Of a stretch of DNA of 47,055 bases, positions 34,743 to 43,586 are shown piece by piece; position 1 is the first letter of the stretch; every line of letters starts with the position of its first letter. A model generated the notes under the pieces. The model saw only the letters and a program-made list of their open reading frames with translations, was not told where the DNA came from and searched no databases. This stretch comes from a bacterium BMS3Abin03 (GTDB lineage Bacteria > Bacteroidota > Ignavibacteria > Ignavibacteriales > Ignavibacteriaceae). The stretch lies in contig JAJDNK010000056.1 in assembly GCA_022340715.1 (NCBI GenBank), positions 1 through 47,055 of the forward strand. Reading direction: 5' to 3'. Both the position numbers and the translations under genes were made by a program.

Positions 34743-34770
34743 GTCAGTCTTCGACTCCGCTAAGACTGAC
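34743..34770. repeat. REP-like palindrome between the dehydratase and gntP genes
   Basis: GTCAGTCTT (34743-34751) and AAGACTGAC (34762-34770) are perfect 9-bp inverted arms around a CGACTCCGCT loop. The core, 'TTCGACTCCGCTAAG', looks like a dispersed palindrome family I recall from several bacterial genomes; this is memory, not a search. Only one copy was found in the window. It starts 9 bases past the dehydratase stop. No U-run follows on the minus strand, so it is more likely an RNA-stabilising or pausing hairpin than a classical terminator. Confidence 0.6.
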
Positions 34771-34778
34771 TATTATTT

Positions 34779-36503
34779 CTAATGCAAATCTCCTTTGACA
34801 AAAGAGCCGGATTTACCAACCAGCACATCAAAATCACAGCCTTTATCAGCCTGCTGAATATGATCGAGAAATAGTTTTACATAGCCTCTGTCTGTGTGAG
34901 GTTGAGGTTGAACCCATAATGCTTTTCGTTTCTTTAATTCTTCATCGGAAATATCAAGATGTAATTTCCTGTTTTCAACATCGAGTTCGATTATATCGCC
35001 GTCTTTAACAAGTGCAAGTGTTCCGCCAATTGCAGACTCAGGTGAAATATGAAGCACAACTGTACCGTAAGCTGTTCCGCTCATTCTTCCATCTGAAATC
35101 CTCACGACATCTTTCACACCTTTTTGAATTAATTTTTCAGGCAGATCAACATTTCCAACTTCAGGCATACCGGGATAACCTTTCGGTCCAACACTTTTAA
35201 GAACGATTACACACGTCTCGTCAATATCGAGATCAGGATCATCTATTCTTGCGTGATAATCTTCCATACTTTCAAAAACGACTGCTTTCCCTTTGTGCTT
35301 CATTAATTTTGGTGTTGCAGCGGATGGTTTTATCACTGCGCCATCTTCACATAAATTTCCTTTCAACACTGCAATGCCTGCATTCTGCTGAAACGGTTTA
35401 TTAAAAGTTGCAATCACACCTTCATTATAACATTTAGCTTTTGTACAATTTTCTTTATGTGGTTTTCCATTTGCAGTTATCGTATCCTGATGAAGTAAAG
35501 TCTCAAGCTCTTTTAAAACTACAGGCAATCCACCCGCATAAAAGAAATCTTCCATCAAGTATTTTCCCGAAGGCATTAGGTTTACAAGTAAAGGAATTTT
35601 ACTTCCCAGCTTATCAAAATCCTCAAGATTTACCTCGATACCTATTCTTCCTGCAATTGCAAGCAAATGGATTAGAAGATTTGTTGAGCCACCGACTGCA
35701 GCATTGACAATTATTGAATTTTCAAAAGCTTTTCTCGTAAGAATTTTTGAAAGCGTTAAATCTTCTTTTACCATTTCAACTATTCTTCTACCAGACAATT
35801 GAGTTAAAACTTTTTTGCGTGAATCAACGGCGGGAATAGAAGACATTCCTGGTAAAGTTAAACCCAAAGCCTCAACCATAGTTGCCATTGTAGATGCGGT
35901 TCCCATTGTGTTGCAATGTCCCTGGCTCCTCGCAGCACAAACTTCCGCTTCAAGCATATCTTCTTCTGAAAACTCGTTGGATTTTACTTTTTCTTTTATC
36001 GTCCAGTTGAAAGAACCGGAACCTATAACTCCATCTCTGAATCTTCCGTTTAGCATTGGTCCGCCGGGAACAACTATTGTCGGAAGATCGACGCTGCAAG
36101 CTCCCATTAAAGTAGATGGAGTTGTTTTATCGCAGCCTGTTAAAAGCACAACACCATCAATCGGGTTTGCGCGGATGGATTCTTCAACATCCATACTTGC
36201 AAGATTGCGGAACAACATTGTAGTCGGGCGCATTATCGTTTCGCCCAAAGACATAACCGGAAACTCGAGAGGAAAGCCCCCAGCTTCCAAAACACCGCGT
36301 TTAACGATCTCCGCAAAATCTCTTAAGTGTCCGTTGCAGGGAGTTAATTCGGACCAGGTGTTACAGATTCCAATTACAGGCTTACCGCGAAAATGATCAT
36401 CCGGATATCCCTGGTTTCTTAACCACGAGCGGTGAACGAATCCCATTTTATCCAGTCCGCCAAACCATTCCTGGCTTCTTAATTTCTTTTTCGTTTTTCC
36501 CAT
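34779..36503 (-). CDS. IlvD/EDD-family sugar-acid dehydratase (pentonate dehydratase type)
   Basis: It removes water from an aldonic acid such as L-arabinonate or D-xylonate to give the 2-keto-3-deoxy acid. The 574-residue protein has the Fe-S ligand cysteines C56 (LTPCNGHLRDFAE), C124 (LTGCDKTTPS) and C197 (SQGHCNTMGTAS). These are each 3 positions before C59, C127 and C200 of the Rhizobium L-arabinonate dehydratase as I remember them, and the NGHLRD form marks the sugar-acid branch rather than the branched-chain amino acid enzyme. 'KSVGPKGYPGMPEVG' and the active-site Ser in 'RISDGRMSGTAYG' are intact. It is 66 bases after the GH3 gene and just before a gluconate-type carrier, which supports a sugar-acid role. 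The exact substrate is not readable. Confidence 0.93.
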   Translation of the reverse strand: MGKTKKKLRSQEWFGGLDKMGFVHRSWLRNQGYPDDHFRGKPVIGICNTWSELTPCNGHLRDFAEIVKRGVLEAGGFPLEFPVMSLGETIMRPTTMLFRNLASMDVEESIRANPIDGVVLLTGCDKTTPSTLMGACSVDLPTIVVPGGPMLNGRFRDGVIGSGSFNWTIKEKVKSNEFSEEDMLEAEVCAARSQGHCNTMGTASTMATMVEALGLTLPGMSSIPAVDSRKKVLTQLSGRRIVEMVKEDLTLSKILTRKAFENSIIVNAAVGGSTNLLIHLLAIAGRIGIEVNLEDFDKLGSKIPLLVNLMPSGKYLMEDFFYAGGLPVVLKELETLLHQDTITANGKPHKENCTKAKCYNEGVIATFNKPFQQNAGIAVLKGNLCEDGAVIKPSAATPKLMKHKGKAVVFESMEDYHARIDDPDLDIDETCVIVLKSVGPKGYPGMPEVGNVDLPEKLIQKGVKDVVRISDGRMSGTAYGTVVLHISPESAIGGTLALVKDGDIIELDVENRKLHLDISDEELKKRKALWVQPQPHTDRGYVKLFLDHIQQADKGCDFDVLVGKSGSFVKGDLH

Positions 36504-36569
36504 AGTAGTTTTATTTAAATAAGTATAGTGAACGAAACGGTGATTAACACTACATTTATATTCTAATTT

Positions 36570-39206
36570 TTAACGTAAAGTTAGATTTGCTTTAAGAATA
36601 TTTAAACCGGTTTCAGTGCCTTTACTATCGGGTTGTCCGCCACCAACATAAATTTCGAACTTTCCGGGGAGAATGACTCTTTCATTATAATCATTAATAA
36701 TTGAAAATGCATCAGGGACAATTGAGAAATCAATAGTCTGAACTTCTCCGGGTTTTAGATGAATTCTCTTAAATCCTTTTAATGAAAGAATTGGAACGCG
36801 GACAGGTGCATCCAGATCAGAAATATAAACTTGCACAACTTCATCACCTGAAACTTTGCCGGTATTTCTAACGTCTACGGATAGCTTTACTGTATCGCCT
36901 ACAGAATAATTATTATCAAGTTTCAAATTATCATAGCTAAATGATGTATAACTCAATCCGTAACCAAATGGATAAAGAGGTTCACCCTTAAAGTATCGAT
37001 ATGTGTGAGTTGTTAAATTGTAATCTTCAAATAAAGGAAGATCCTCAACAGATTTATAAAAAGTAACTGGTAATTTTCCACCGGGATTGTAATCGCCAAA
37101 AAGAACATCTGCAATTGCTGTTCCTCCCGCCTGACCGGGATACCATGCCTCAATTATTGCTGGAATATTTTTATCTGACCAGTTAACCGCCAAGGCACTT
37201 CCATTTAAAAGAACAAGTACGACTGGTTTTCCCAAGGCATAAATTTCTTTTATTAATTCCTGCTGAACATCCGGTAAATCCAGGCGTGTTCTGTCTCCAC
37301 CGTCAAATCCTTCCAATTCAATATCCATTTCTTCCCCTTCCATTCTTGCCGTTAATCCCATACACATAATTATTACATCTGATTGCTTTGCAATTTGCAA
37401 TGCTTCCTTTTTTAATTGATCCTTTATATTGTCTTTCGGTTGCGACCAAACTAATTGAACCTGTGCATCACCGTAAGTTTCTTTTGCCTCAACTTTTATT
37501 TTGTATTTTTTACCCGCTTCAAGGAAAACAGGATCTGCCTTTCTTAATCGTGGATCACCATACTCATTTCTAAAATGATATGAAGTATTTGCTACAACAG
37601 AATCGTTTAGATATAAATCTGTGTTACAGGTTGATATAATTCCTAATTGGTATTGACCTGACTTTATAGGAATAAGTTCTCCACTCCATCTCACACTAAA
37701 ATTATCATCATCCATATCATCTCTTGGAGCACCTTCCTTCCAATCTGCATTCAAAGTATTGTCGACCTCTGAAAAAAGAACATCTCCATTCAAATCCTTA
37801 TTATTATAATATTTAACATTAAGTCCTTTCACATTTCCATGAAAAAAAACATCCGAAGGGATAACTTCATAATAAGGTAATCCTTTTGCCAGTTCGCATC
37901 CCCTTGCATACAAAACTTTGGAGTGACCCGATAGTTTTTCTTTTATCCCTCGTAAAGGTGTTATCGGATCGGAAGGTATTCCGTTATAATTACCTAGAAG
38001 CATCAGCCATTCATCTGAGTTTGGACCGATAACTGCAATTGTTCCAACATCTTTTTTTAATGGTAAAAGATTATTTTCATTCTTTAATAAAACAATTGAT
38101 TCCCTTGCAGTTTCGAGAGCTAATTCTTTGTGTTCCTTACTATCTACTATTGAATAAGGAATTTTTGTGTATTCAACCATTTCCGGTGGATCAAACATTC
38201 CAAGTTTGAACCTGGCGGTAAAGAGGCGTTTAACTGCAACATTTATCTCATTTTCGGTTATCAAATTTTCTTTAACTGCTTCATTCAAATGTTCATAGGT
38301 ATTTGAGCATTCCAGATCACAACCGGATATTACAGCTAATGCAGCAGCTTCTTCAGGCGTCTGCACAATTTTATGATGACGGTAAATATCTCCTATAGCA
38401 CCGCAATCGGATACAACATAACCATCAAAGTTCCACTCGTTTCTCAAAATATCGATTAATAATCTTCTGCTTCCGCAACAAGCTTCTCCTTCATATCTGT
38501 TATAAGCACACATTACTGAATAAGCTTTGCCTTCCATAATTCCCATTTTAAATTGGGGAAGATAAATCTCACGAAAATCTCTTTCATCTGTAGTTGCATC
38601 GAAATAGTGGCGTTCCGGTTCGGGTCCACTGTGAACGGCAAAATGTTTAACTGTAGCTATAGTTTTGAAATATTTAGGATCATATCCCTGTAAGCCTCTG
38701 ATGAATTGCACTGCTAATCTTCCGGTTAAAAATGGATCTTCTCCATAAGTTTCCTGTCCTCGTCCCCATCGTGGATCCCTGAAGATATTAATATTTGGCG
38801 ACCAGAATGTGAGACCCTGGTAAATAAATCTTTTATTTTCTTTAACAAAGTTATGATGTTTAGCTCTTGCTTCATCTGAAATAGTAGTAGCAACACGCAA
38901 CATAAGTTCCTCATCCCAGGTAGCACCAAGTCCTATTGCCTGTGGAAATACAGTTGCTAGTCCCGCACGTGCAACACCATGAAGACATTCATTCCACCAG
39001 TTGTATGCTGGTATTCCAAGTCTTTCGATAGGCGGTGCTGCATTCATCATCTGACTTATTTTTTCCTCAAGTGTCAATCTTCCAACCAAATCATTTACGC
39101 GTTCTTCGATACTCAGTCTAGTGTCTAAAAAAGGGAAGTCGTTTTTTTCCTGTGCAAGTAAATGGAGGTTTACCAGTACTAATAAAGAAAAAATTAGTGA
39201 TCGCAT
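36570..39206 (-). CDS. GH3 beta-glucosidase/xylosidase with PA14 insert, exported
   Basis: The 878-residue protein has a signal peptide (cleavage near LLA-Q). The GH3 N-terminal barrel has 'YNWWNECLHGVARAG', 'WSPNINIFRDPRWGRGQETYGEDPFLTG', 'TVKHFAVHSGPE' and 'YVVSDCGAIGDIY', in which D267 is the nucleophile. A PA14 domain (about 455-600, 'GLNVKYYNNKDLNGDVLFSEVD' to 'YGDAQVQLVWSQP') is inserted in the second GH3 domain, and a fibronectin III-like domain closes the chain ('VRNTGKVSGDEVVQVYISD'). The NECLHGVAR form is commonest in beta-xylosidase-like members, which suits a xylan-related cluster. It probably acts in the periplasm or at the surface on oligosaccharide non-reducing ends. Confidence 0.95.
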   Translation of the reverse strand: MRSLIFSLLVLVNLHLLAQEKNDFPFLDTRLSIEERVNDLVGRLTLEEKISQMMNAAPPIERLGIPAYNWWNECLHGVARAGLATVFPQAIGLGATWDEELMLRVATTISDEARAKHHNFVKENKRFIYQGLTFWSPNINIFRDPRWGRGQETYGEDPFLTGRLAVQFIRGLQGYDPKYFKTIATVKHFAVHSGPEPERHYFDATTDERDFREIYLPQFKMGIMEGKAYSVMCAYNRYEGEACCGSRRLLIDILRNEWNFDGYVVSDCGAIGDIYRHHKIVQTPEEAAALAVISGCDLECSNTYEHLNEAVKENLITENEINVAVKRLFTARFKLGMFDPPEMVEYTKIPYSIVDSKEHKELALETARESIVLLKNENNLLPLKKDVGTIAVIGPNSDEWLMLLGNYNGIPSDPITPLRGIKEKLSGHSKVLYARGCELAKGLPYYEVIPSDVFFHGNVKGLNVKYYNNKDLNGDVLFSEVDNTLNADWKEGAPRDDMDDDNFSVRWSGELIPIKSGQYQLGIISTCNTDLYLNDSVVANTSYHFRNEYGDPRLRKADPVFLEAGKKYKIKVEAKETYGDAQVQLVWSQPKDNIKDQLKKEALQIAKQSDVIIMCMGLTARMEGEEMDIELEGFDGGDRTRLDLPDVQQELIKEIYALGKPVVLVLLNGSALAVNWSDKNIPAIIEAWYPGQAGGTAIADVLFGDYNPGGKLPVTFYKSVEDLPLFEDYNLTTHTYRYFKGEPLYPFGYGLSYTSFSYDNLKLDNNYSVGDTVKLSVDVRNTGKVSGDEVVQVYISDLDAPVRVPILSLKGFKRIHLKPGEVQTIDFSIVPDAFSIINDYNERVILPGKFEIYVGGGQPDSKGTETGLNILKANLTLR

Positions 39207-39267
39207 TTAAATTCCTATTTAATGAAAATTCACTGCTAGTACATATTTGCTGATTTTCAATCTATAC

Positions 39268-40020
39268 TTATTCCCACTGGATAGCAAAATACATACTGGG
39301 TTTTGTGCCAATATTTTTAATAGCGTGAGGAATATTTGAACCGAGAAAGTATAAATCTCCATCTGTACCTTTGTATAAACCATCATAAATTTCCATTTCA
39401 GTTTTTCCGTTTATCATCAAGACAATTTCCGCGGCCCGGTGAGTATGAGGTTCATGGCTTTTTATTTCAGGATTAAGAGTGGTCACATGTATATCAAATC
39501 TTTTTGCCACCGAGGTTGGTCGGTTGAAATATTGTCTCATTCCTCCTTTATCATGTGGCTGATATTTCAGATCATTCCAGTCTGTTATAAAAGACCCGCC
39601 GGCTTCAATTCCTCTTTTGATATCTACAGGATATTTTGATTTATAAAGAAATACATAAAAAGTTGCATCCGAATCGCCGATGTTTTCAATTTCATAGCTA
39701 TCTCCGGACATAATCAAAACTGTGCTTCCGGGAGATAAAATTTTATAATCATTTTTTAATGAAACTTTTATATCACCTTCTTTAATTATGATTAAAGTTT
39801 CGTCATCACTTTTTTCTTTTAATGATTTCTCTGGTTCGATTGTTAAGGCATAAATATTAAGGTTTTCATCATCAGTTGTTCTTCCTTCAAGGATTTGTCT
39901 TTTATCAAAGTTGCCCGATTTCTCTACTTTCAAATCATCCCATTTGTAAACGCCTGAAATTACCGAATCAGATTGAGCTGACGTAATACATGTTATTAAT
40001 AGTAATAGCAACATCTTCAT
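39268..40020 (-). CDS. Exported bicupin protein, unknown function
   Basis: The start is the ATG at 40020, preceded by GAGGA; an 11-codon extension runs into the UroD-family gene and is rejected. The 250-residue protein has a signal peptide (cleavage near TSA-Q) and two cupin halves. The second (from about residue 150) has the metal site 'SHEPHTHRAAEIVLMINGKTEMEI' with H-x-H, a Glu and, later, 'NIPHAI' His. The first half keeps the fold ('LIIIKEGDIKVSL... LSPGSTVLIMSGDSYEIEN') but has lost the His residues, so probably only one site is active. It lies 13 bases after the UroD-family stop and 61 bases before the GH3 gene. A sugar or uronate isomerase-like role (as in KdgF-type cupins) is possible but unproven. 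Confidence 0.8.
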   Translation of the reverse strand: MKMLLLLLITCITSAQSDSVISGVYKWDDLKVEKSGNFDKRQILEGRTTDDENLNIYALTIEPEKSLKEKSDDETLIIIKEGDIKVSLKNDYKILSPGSTVLIMSGDSYEIENIGDSDATFYVFLYKSKYPVDIKRGIEAGGSFITDWNDLKYQPHDKGGMRQYFNRPTSVAKRFDIHVTTLNPEIKSHEPHTHRAAEIVLMINGKTEMEIYDGLYKGTDGDLYFLGSNIPHAIKNIGTKPSMYFAIQWE

Positions 40021-40033
40021 ATTTATTTTTTCC

Positions 40034-41053
40034 TCAATTAAATTTATAATCACGACCGGTTTGCATAAAAGCGGCTATGTTTTCTACCGGGGTTTCAAGT
40101 GGTAAATCGCAGCCGGTACTTAGAATGAAGTTTGGATAAGACTGCATATTTTTAAGTAAATCATTTACTTCTTTGCGAACATTGTTTCGATTACCTGTAA
40201 GTATCGAACCTATGGGATTTATGTTACCGATTATAACTACATCATTCGGTATTCTTTCAGCAACTTCAGTAAGATTAACCCCTGCTTCAATTGAATCCAG
40301 GCTTAGCGCATCAACGCCGGCTTCACACATTTTTTCAACAAGATGCATCGTATTACCGCAGATATGATAAACTGATTGAACACCGGATTTTCTGCAAACT
40401 TCACTAATAGTTTTTACGTATTGCATAGAAAATTCTTCAAAATGATCCACTCCTAGCATCATTGCACTAGGTTCCAATATACAAATTATTTGGGCACCGG
40501 AAGAGATCAGATGCTTAACATAATCCAGTATTTTTTTTGTAGCAAGATCACTGGTTTTATGAAGTTCTTCCGGATGCAAAATGGTTGACATTGCTGCTTC
40601 TTCTGCTCCCATTAAAAGAGCTGAAAGTGTATATGGACCTGTAACATAGGCACCTCTGAAAATTGTAGATGCAAGGTTGTTACTCAATAATTTTAATGTT
40701 TCCAGATATGCAGTTACCCGACTGTCAAATGAAATATCTATTTGTTCCAATTTTTCAATATCTTCCAAAGAAAAATCATCTTTAACAACGGTTGCTGATT
40801 CCTGTTTCGGAAAAACTGTCAACCTGCCGAGTGCATTTGCTTCAACCGAAAGATCCATTAGAGGAAATATCACATCCGGTTTAAAAGTATCTGAAATAGC
40901 TTTTAACACTTTAAAATGTTCACCATAATTTTGTTGTGCAAGCTTCACCGAAGAACCTGCCATTTTTACACCCGGAAAACCTACCAGTGGTGCAACCAAA
41001 CGACGTTTTTCACCGTAAGCATTACTTACTAAATCAATTAATGTATTTTCCAA
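40034..41053 (-). CDS. Uroporphyrinogen decarboxylase-family protein, methyltransferase (MtaA-like) branch
   Basis: The 339-residue cytoplasmic TIM-barrel protein belongs to the UroD/MtaA/CmuA family. It lacks the HemE N-terminal substrate motif, so heme synthesis is not its task. It has the zinc site of the thiol methyltransferase branch: H230-x-C232 in 'YHICGNTM' and C315 in 'STGCDLP'. Relatives move a methyl group from a corrinoid protein to coenzyme M or tetrahydrofolate. No corrinoid-binding protein is encoded here. The start is TTG at 41053 with an AAAGGG Shine-Dalgarno. It lies inside the CAZyme operon between the GH9 and cupin genes. A part in O-demethylation of plant sugars is conceivable, not shown. 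Confidence 0.88.
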   Translation of the reverse strand: MENTLIDLVSNAYGEKRRLVAPLVGFPGVKMAGSSVKLAQQNYGEHFKVLKAISDTFKPDVIFPLMDLSVEANALGRLTVFPKQESATVVKDDFSLEDIEKLEQIDISFDSRVTAYLETLKLLSNNLASTIFRGAYVTGPYTLSALLMGAEEAAMSTILHPEELHKTSDLATKKILDYVKHLISSGAQIICILEPSAMMLGVDHFEEFSMQYVKTISEVCRKSGVQSVYHICGNTMHLVEKMCEAGVDALSLDSIEAGVNLTEVAERIPNDVVIIGNINPIGSILTGNRNNVRKEVNDLLKNMQSYPNFILSTGCDLPLETPVENIAAFMQTGRDYKFN

Positions 41054-41090
41054 ATCACCCTTTTTGTTTAATATTTTTGGTTTTAAATAA

Positions 41091-43586
41091 CTATTCTATC
41101 TGATCCTCATTCAACAATTCATTTACCGCATTTACTAGATAAATATAGCTGGATGCAAGATTTACAACATATTCGTTTTCTCCCCACATAAAAGGCCAAT
41201 CTTCTTTGTTTTCAGGAAAGTCCGGTTTAAGTATCAATTCACCGGGAACTACTCCCCCTGCAATAAATGAAAAATCGGCACGGTTGTTTCCATATGCAAC
41301 TTTTTTTGAAACAGTTCCCACTGCTGAAACAAAAGAAATATCTGAACCAGGATGACATCCGTAAATGTAATTCAATCCACGGTAAACAGATTCTGGATCA
41401 ATCAAATCTGGAAAAGCCTTGTGAAGAATGTAATTTGTTAATGCAACATTAACTACAATGCCATCACCTGCCCAGCCACCGGTAGTTATCAGAACTCCAA
41501 ATGGATTAAGCTGGCTCAGTCTGTCAAAATTTTGTTTGGAATTTTCAACAAGTGTTCTGATTTTTTCTTTATATGATTCATCCATGTACGGTATTGCACG
41601 AACAAAATAAGTAGAATTAAAAATAAATCTTCTTCCAGAATCTGAGAGAAGCTCCATTAGTCGTTCTGCATATTTATTTTCTTTAGTTGTTATCAGAAGT
41701 TCTACAGCAGCTTTTAATTCTTCTGACTCTAACTGACCGCCAGTAGTATTTCCATAACGAAAGAGATCAGGTTCATGGCTATGTTCTTCATCCCATATTC
41801 TTACTGCCGTTTCAAAACATTCGTTAGCCAGTTCATCATTGTAGCCACGTAATGCTCTGCTTGCTGCCGTAAGTGCTGCAATAGATCCATAATTTAATGC
41901 TGATGATTTATTTGTAAATGCCCACCTGTCATCAAAAGTACCGCTAGTAAAACCATCGGATTCGAGACTATCAAGTTGAGGATTGAAAATAAGGTTATCC
42001 GTTTTAGTTGATCCATCTCCAAGATGTGTGTATTGAGAAAGATGTGCTGCAATAATTCCGTTAATTGCATGTCCAACTGATTTGAACTGGGCTAAAAGTT
42101 GTAAAGTACCGTGTTCAATTTGTTGAAGAATATCCGGTTTTCCATCAGGATGGTGAATATCCACAAAACGATCTTTCTCATTGATCGTTGTTTCATCTCT
42201 CATTAAATGAAAATCTTCCCAGATTTGTACAAGATTTGATACCACCGCATACTGTGTTTGGGTACGGATATCGTAGTCACCAGCATCATACCAACCACCA
42301 ACATTTAGCCCTGGAATATGCTCGCCAGGTTTATATGGTGTACCTGTAGTTGGTCCCTGAGCATACAAATCAAAATGCTCGTGATTAATCGGAGCCTGTA
42401 ATGCATCATCAAGATGAGATGCTCCATGCCAGATACGGTACGCTTCATTAACCATCATATGATCCATCTGAACAGGGAGGTAAATATCAAGTGTAGGATG
42501 CCACGCATTTTTATAAATGTCTTCTGAAATTCTGAATGGAGAAGTCCGGATTGTATCATATTCAATTACATAAATTCCATCTTCTTTTACTGATGAAAAA
42601 TCGAACGAGGAATAATCGTATCTCAAATAATTCCCCCGGTTTTGCAACTCACCCTTATATACTTCAGTGAAGCTTCCATCATCTTTTGCTTTTAATAATC
42701 GTGCTGAATTCAACGGTGTATCATTTTTATCAAATTCTATAACTGCCACTTTCTTCTGATCTGGATGATAACCAAGTTGGGAATGCGTTATGACCGGTTT
42801 GCGAATCCAGTTGGGAACTGCATTTGCAGAAACTAACCACTCAACAACTTTTCCTGTTTTCTCTGCAGGTAAAAGAGTACGAAGAACGAACCACCCGTTT
42901 TGTGCTTTGTTTCTTCCATCATATAAAGAAATTTTTCCAATTGCTGATTCGATTGAAACTCTTCTCAGTGGGTCCACAGGAGCTAAAGTAAACTTCATTC
43001 CAGATGCCAAAGGTTTTGGTTCAATCGAACCTGTTTGTGTAACTTGCATATTACTGAAAGGGTAAAGAGGAAAAGAACCGTTTTTATGATCGGCAATAAA
43101 TGTTTTTTCAAAGTATGCAGCAGGAAGAAATTCCAGGTTAAGTCCGGCTTTTCCAATCAATTCTTTGGGAAGAGGATCGGAGAGATTCACACTTATCTTA
43201 ATCCCATCATTATTGGCTTCAGTTCGTATCATATACTTGAAGTTGTAATCAGGGTAGGTTAAGTATGTTTCGATGAAATTTTTTTCTTTATCAACTTTCC
43301 TTTCTTCAAGTTGTGGGATCGGATCCCATTGTTCAGGTGTTGGACTCAGTCTCACATCACCATTTGTAGCAGTTCTTACACCATGTTGAATGATTTCAAC
43401 ACCGCTATGTTTTTCATCACCAAAAATTCCATAAAAGTTACTAAAAACCAGGATATTCAATCCGGGTTTTTCGAAATATGAGGAATCATTTAAAGAAAGA
43501 TTATTTTTCTGGGCAGACGTTAATTCTGTTAGAGATAAAACAATCGTTAATAAGAAGAACAATTTTATTTGTAGTTTGTGTTTCAT
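41091..43586 (-). CDS. GH9 family glucanase with a long N-terminal domain, exported
   Basis: The 831-residue protein has a signal peptide (cleavage near TSA-Q). Residues about 30-260 form a beta-rich domain I do not recognise ('SGVEIIQHGVRTATNGDVRLSPTPEQW', 'NLEFLPAAYFEKTF'). An Ig-like CelD_N domain follows at about 265-355 ('HSQLGYHPDQKKVAVIEFD'), then the GH9 (alpha/alpha)6 module with 'GLNVGGWYDAGDYDIRTQTQ' (D434 and D437, catalytic base region), 'PDILQQIEHG', 'YGCHPGSDISFVSAVG' and the acid Glu in 'WGENEYVVN' (E805). The family cuts beta-1,4-glucan and related glucans. It overlaps the aldo/keto reductase gene by 4 bases (ATGA). The substrate could be xyloglucan or glucomannan instead of cellulose. 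Confidence 0.93.
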   Translation of the reverse strand: MKHKLQIKLFFLLTIVLSLTELTSAQKNNLSLNDSSYFEKPGLNILVFSNFYGIFGDEKHSGVEIIQHGVRTATNGDVRLSPTPEQWDPIPQLEERKVDKEKNFIETYLTYPDYNFKYMIRTEANNDGIKISVNLSDPLPKELIGKAGLNLEFLPAAYFEKTFIADHKNGSFPLYPFSNMQVTQTGSIEPKPLASGMKFTLAPVDPLRRVSIESAIGKISLYDGRNKAQNGWFVLRTLLPAEKTGKVVEWLVSANAVPNWIRKPVITHSQLGYHPDQKKVAVIEFDKNDTPLNSARLLKAKDDGSFTEVYKGELQNRGNYLRYDYSSFDFSSVKEDGIYVIEYDTIRTSPFRISEDIYKNAWHPTLDIYLPVQMDHMMVNEAYRIWHGASHLDDALQAPINHEHFDLYAQGPTTGTPYKPGEHIPGLNVGGWYDAGDYDIRTQTQYAVVSNLVQIWEDFHLMRDETTINEKDRFVDIHHPDGKPDILQQIEHGTLQLLAQFKSVGHAINGIIAAHLSQYTHLGDGSTKTDNLIFNPQLDSLESDGFTSGTFDDRWAFTNKSSALNYGSIAALTAASRALRGYNDELANECFETAVRIWDEEHSHEPDLFRYGNTTGGQLESEELKAAVELLITTKENKYAERLMELLSDSGRRFIFNSTYFVRAIPYMDESYKEKIRTLVENSKQNFDRLSQLNPFGVLITTGGWAGDGIVVNVALTNYILHKAFPDLIDPESVYRGLNYIYGCHPGSDISFVSAVGTVSKKVAYGNNRADFSFIAGGVVPGELILKPDFPENKEDWPFMWGENEYVVNLASSYIYLVNAVNELLNEDQIE

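Noticed and set aside
35815..36396. 193-residue open frame on the plus strand
   Set aside because: It is antisense to the well-conserved EDD dehydratase (with all its Fe-S cysteines), has low-complexity composition and lacks a ribosome binding site.
40034..41053. HemE (uroporphyrinogen decarboxylase of heme synthesis)
   Set aside because: The HemE N-terminal substrate motif is absent and a zinc-thiolate H-x-C...C site is present, so the methyltransferase branch fits better.
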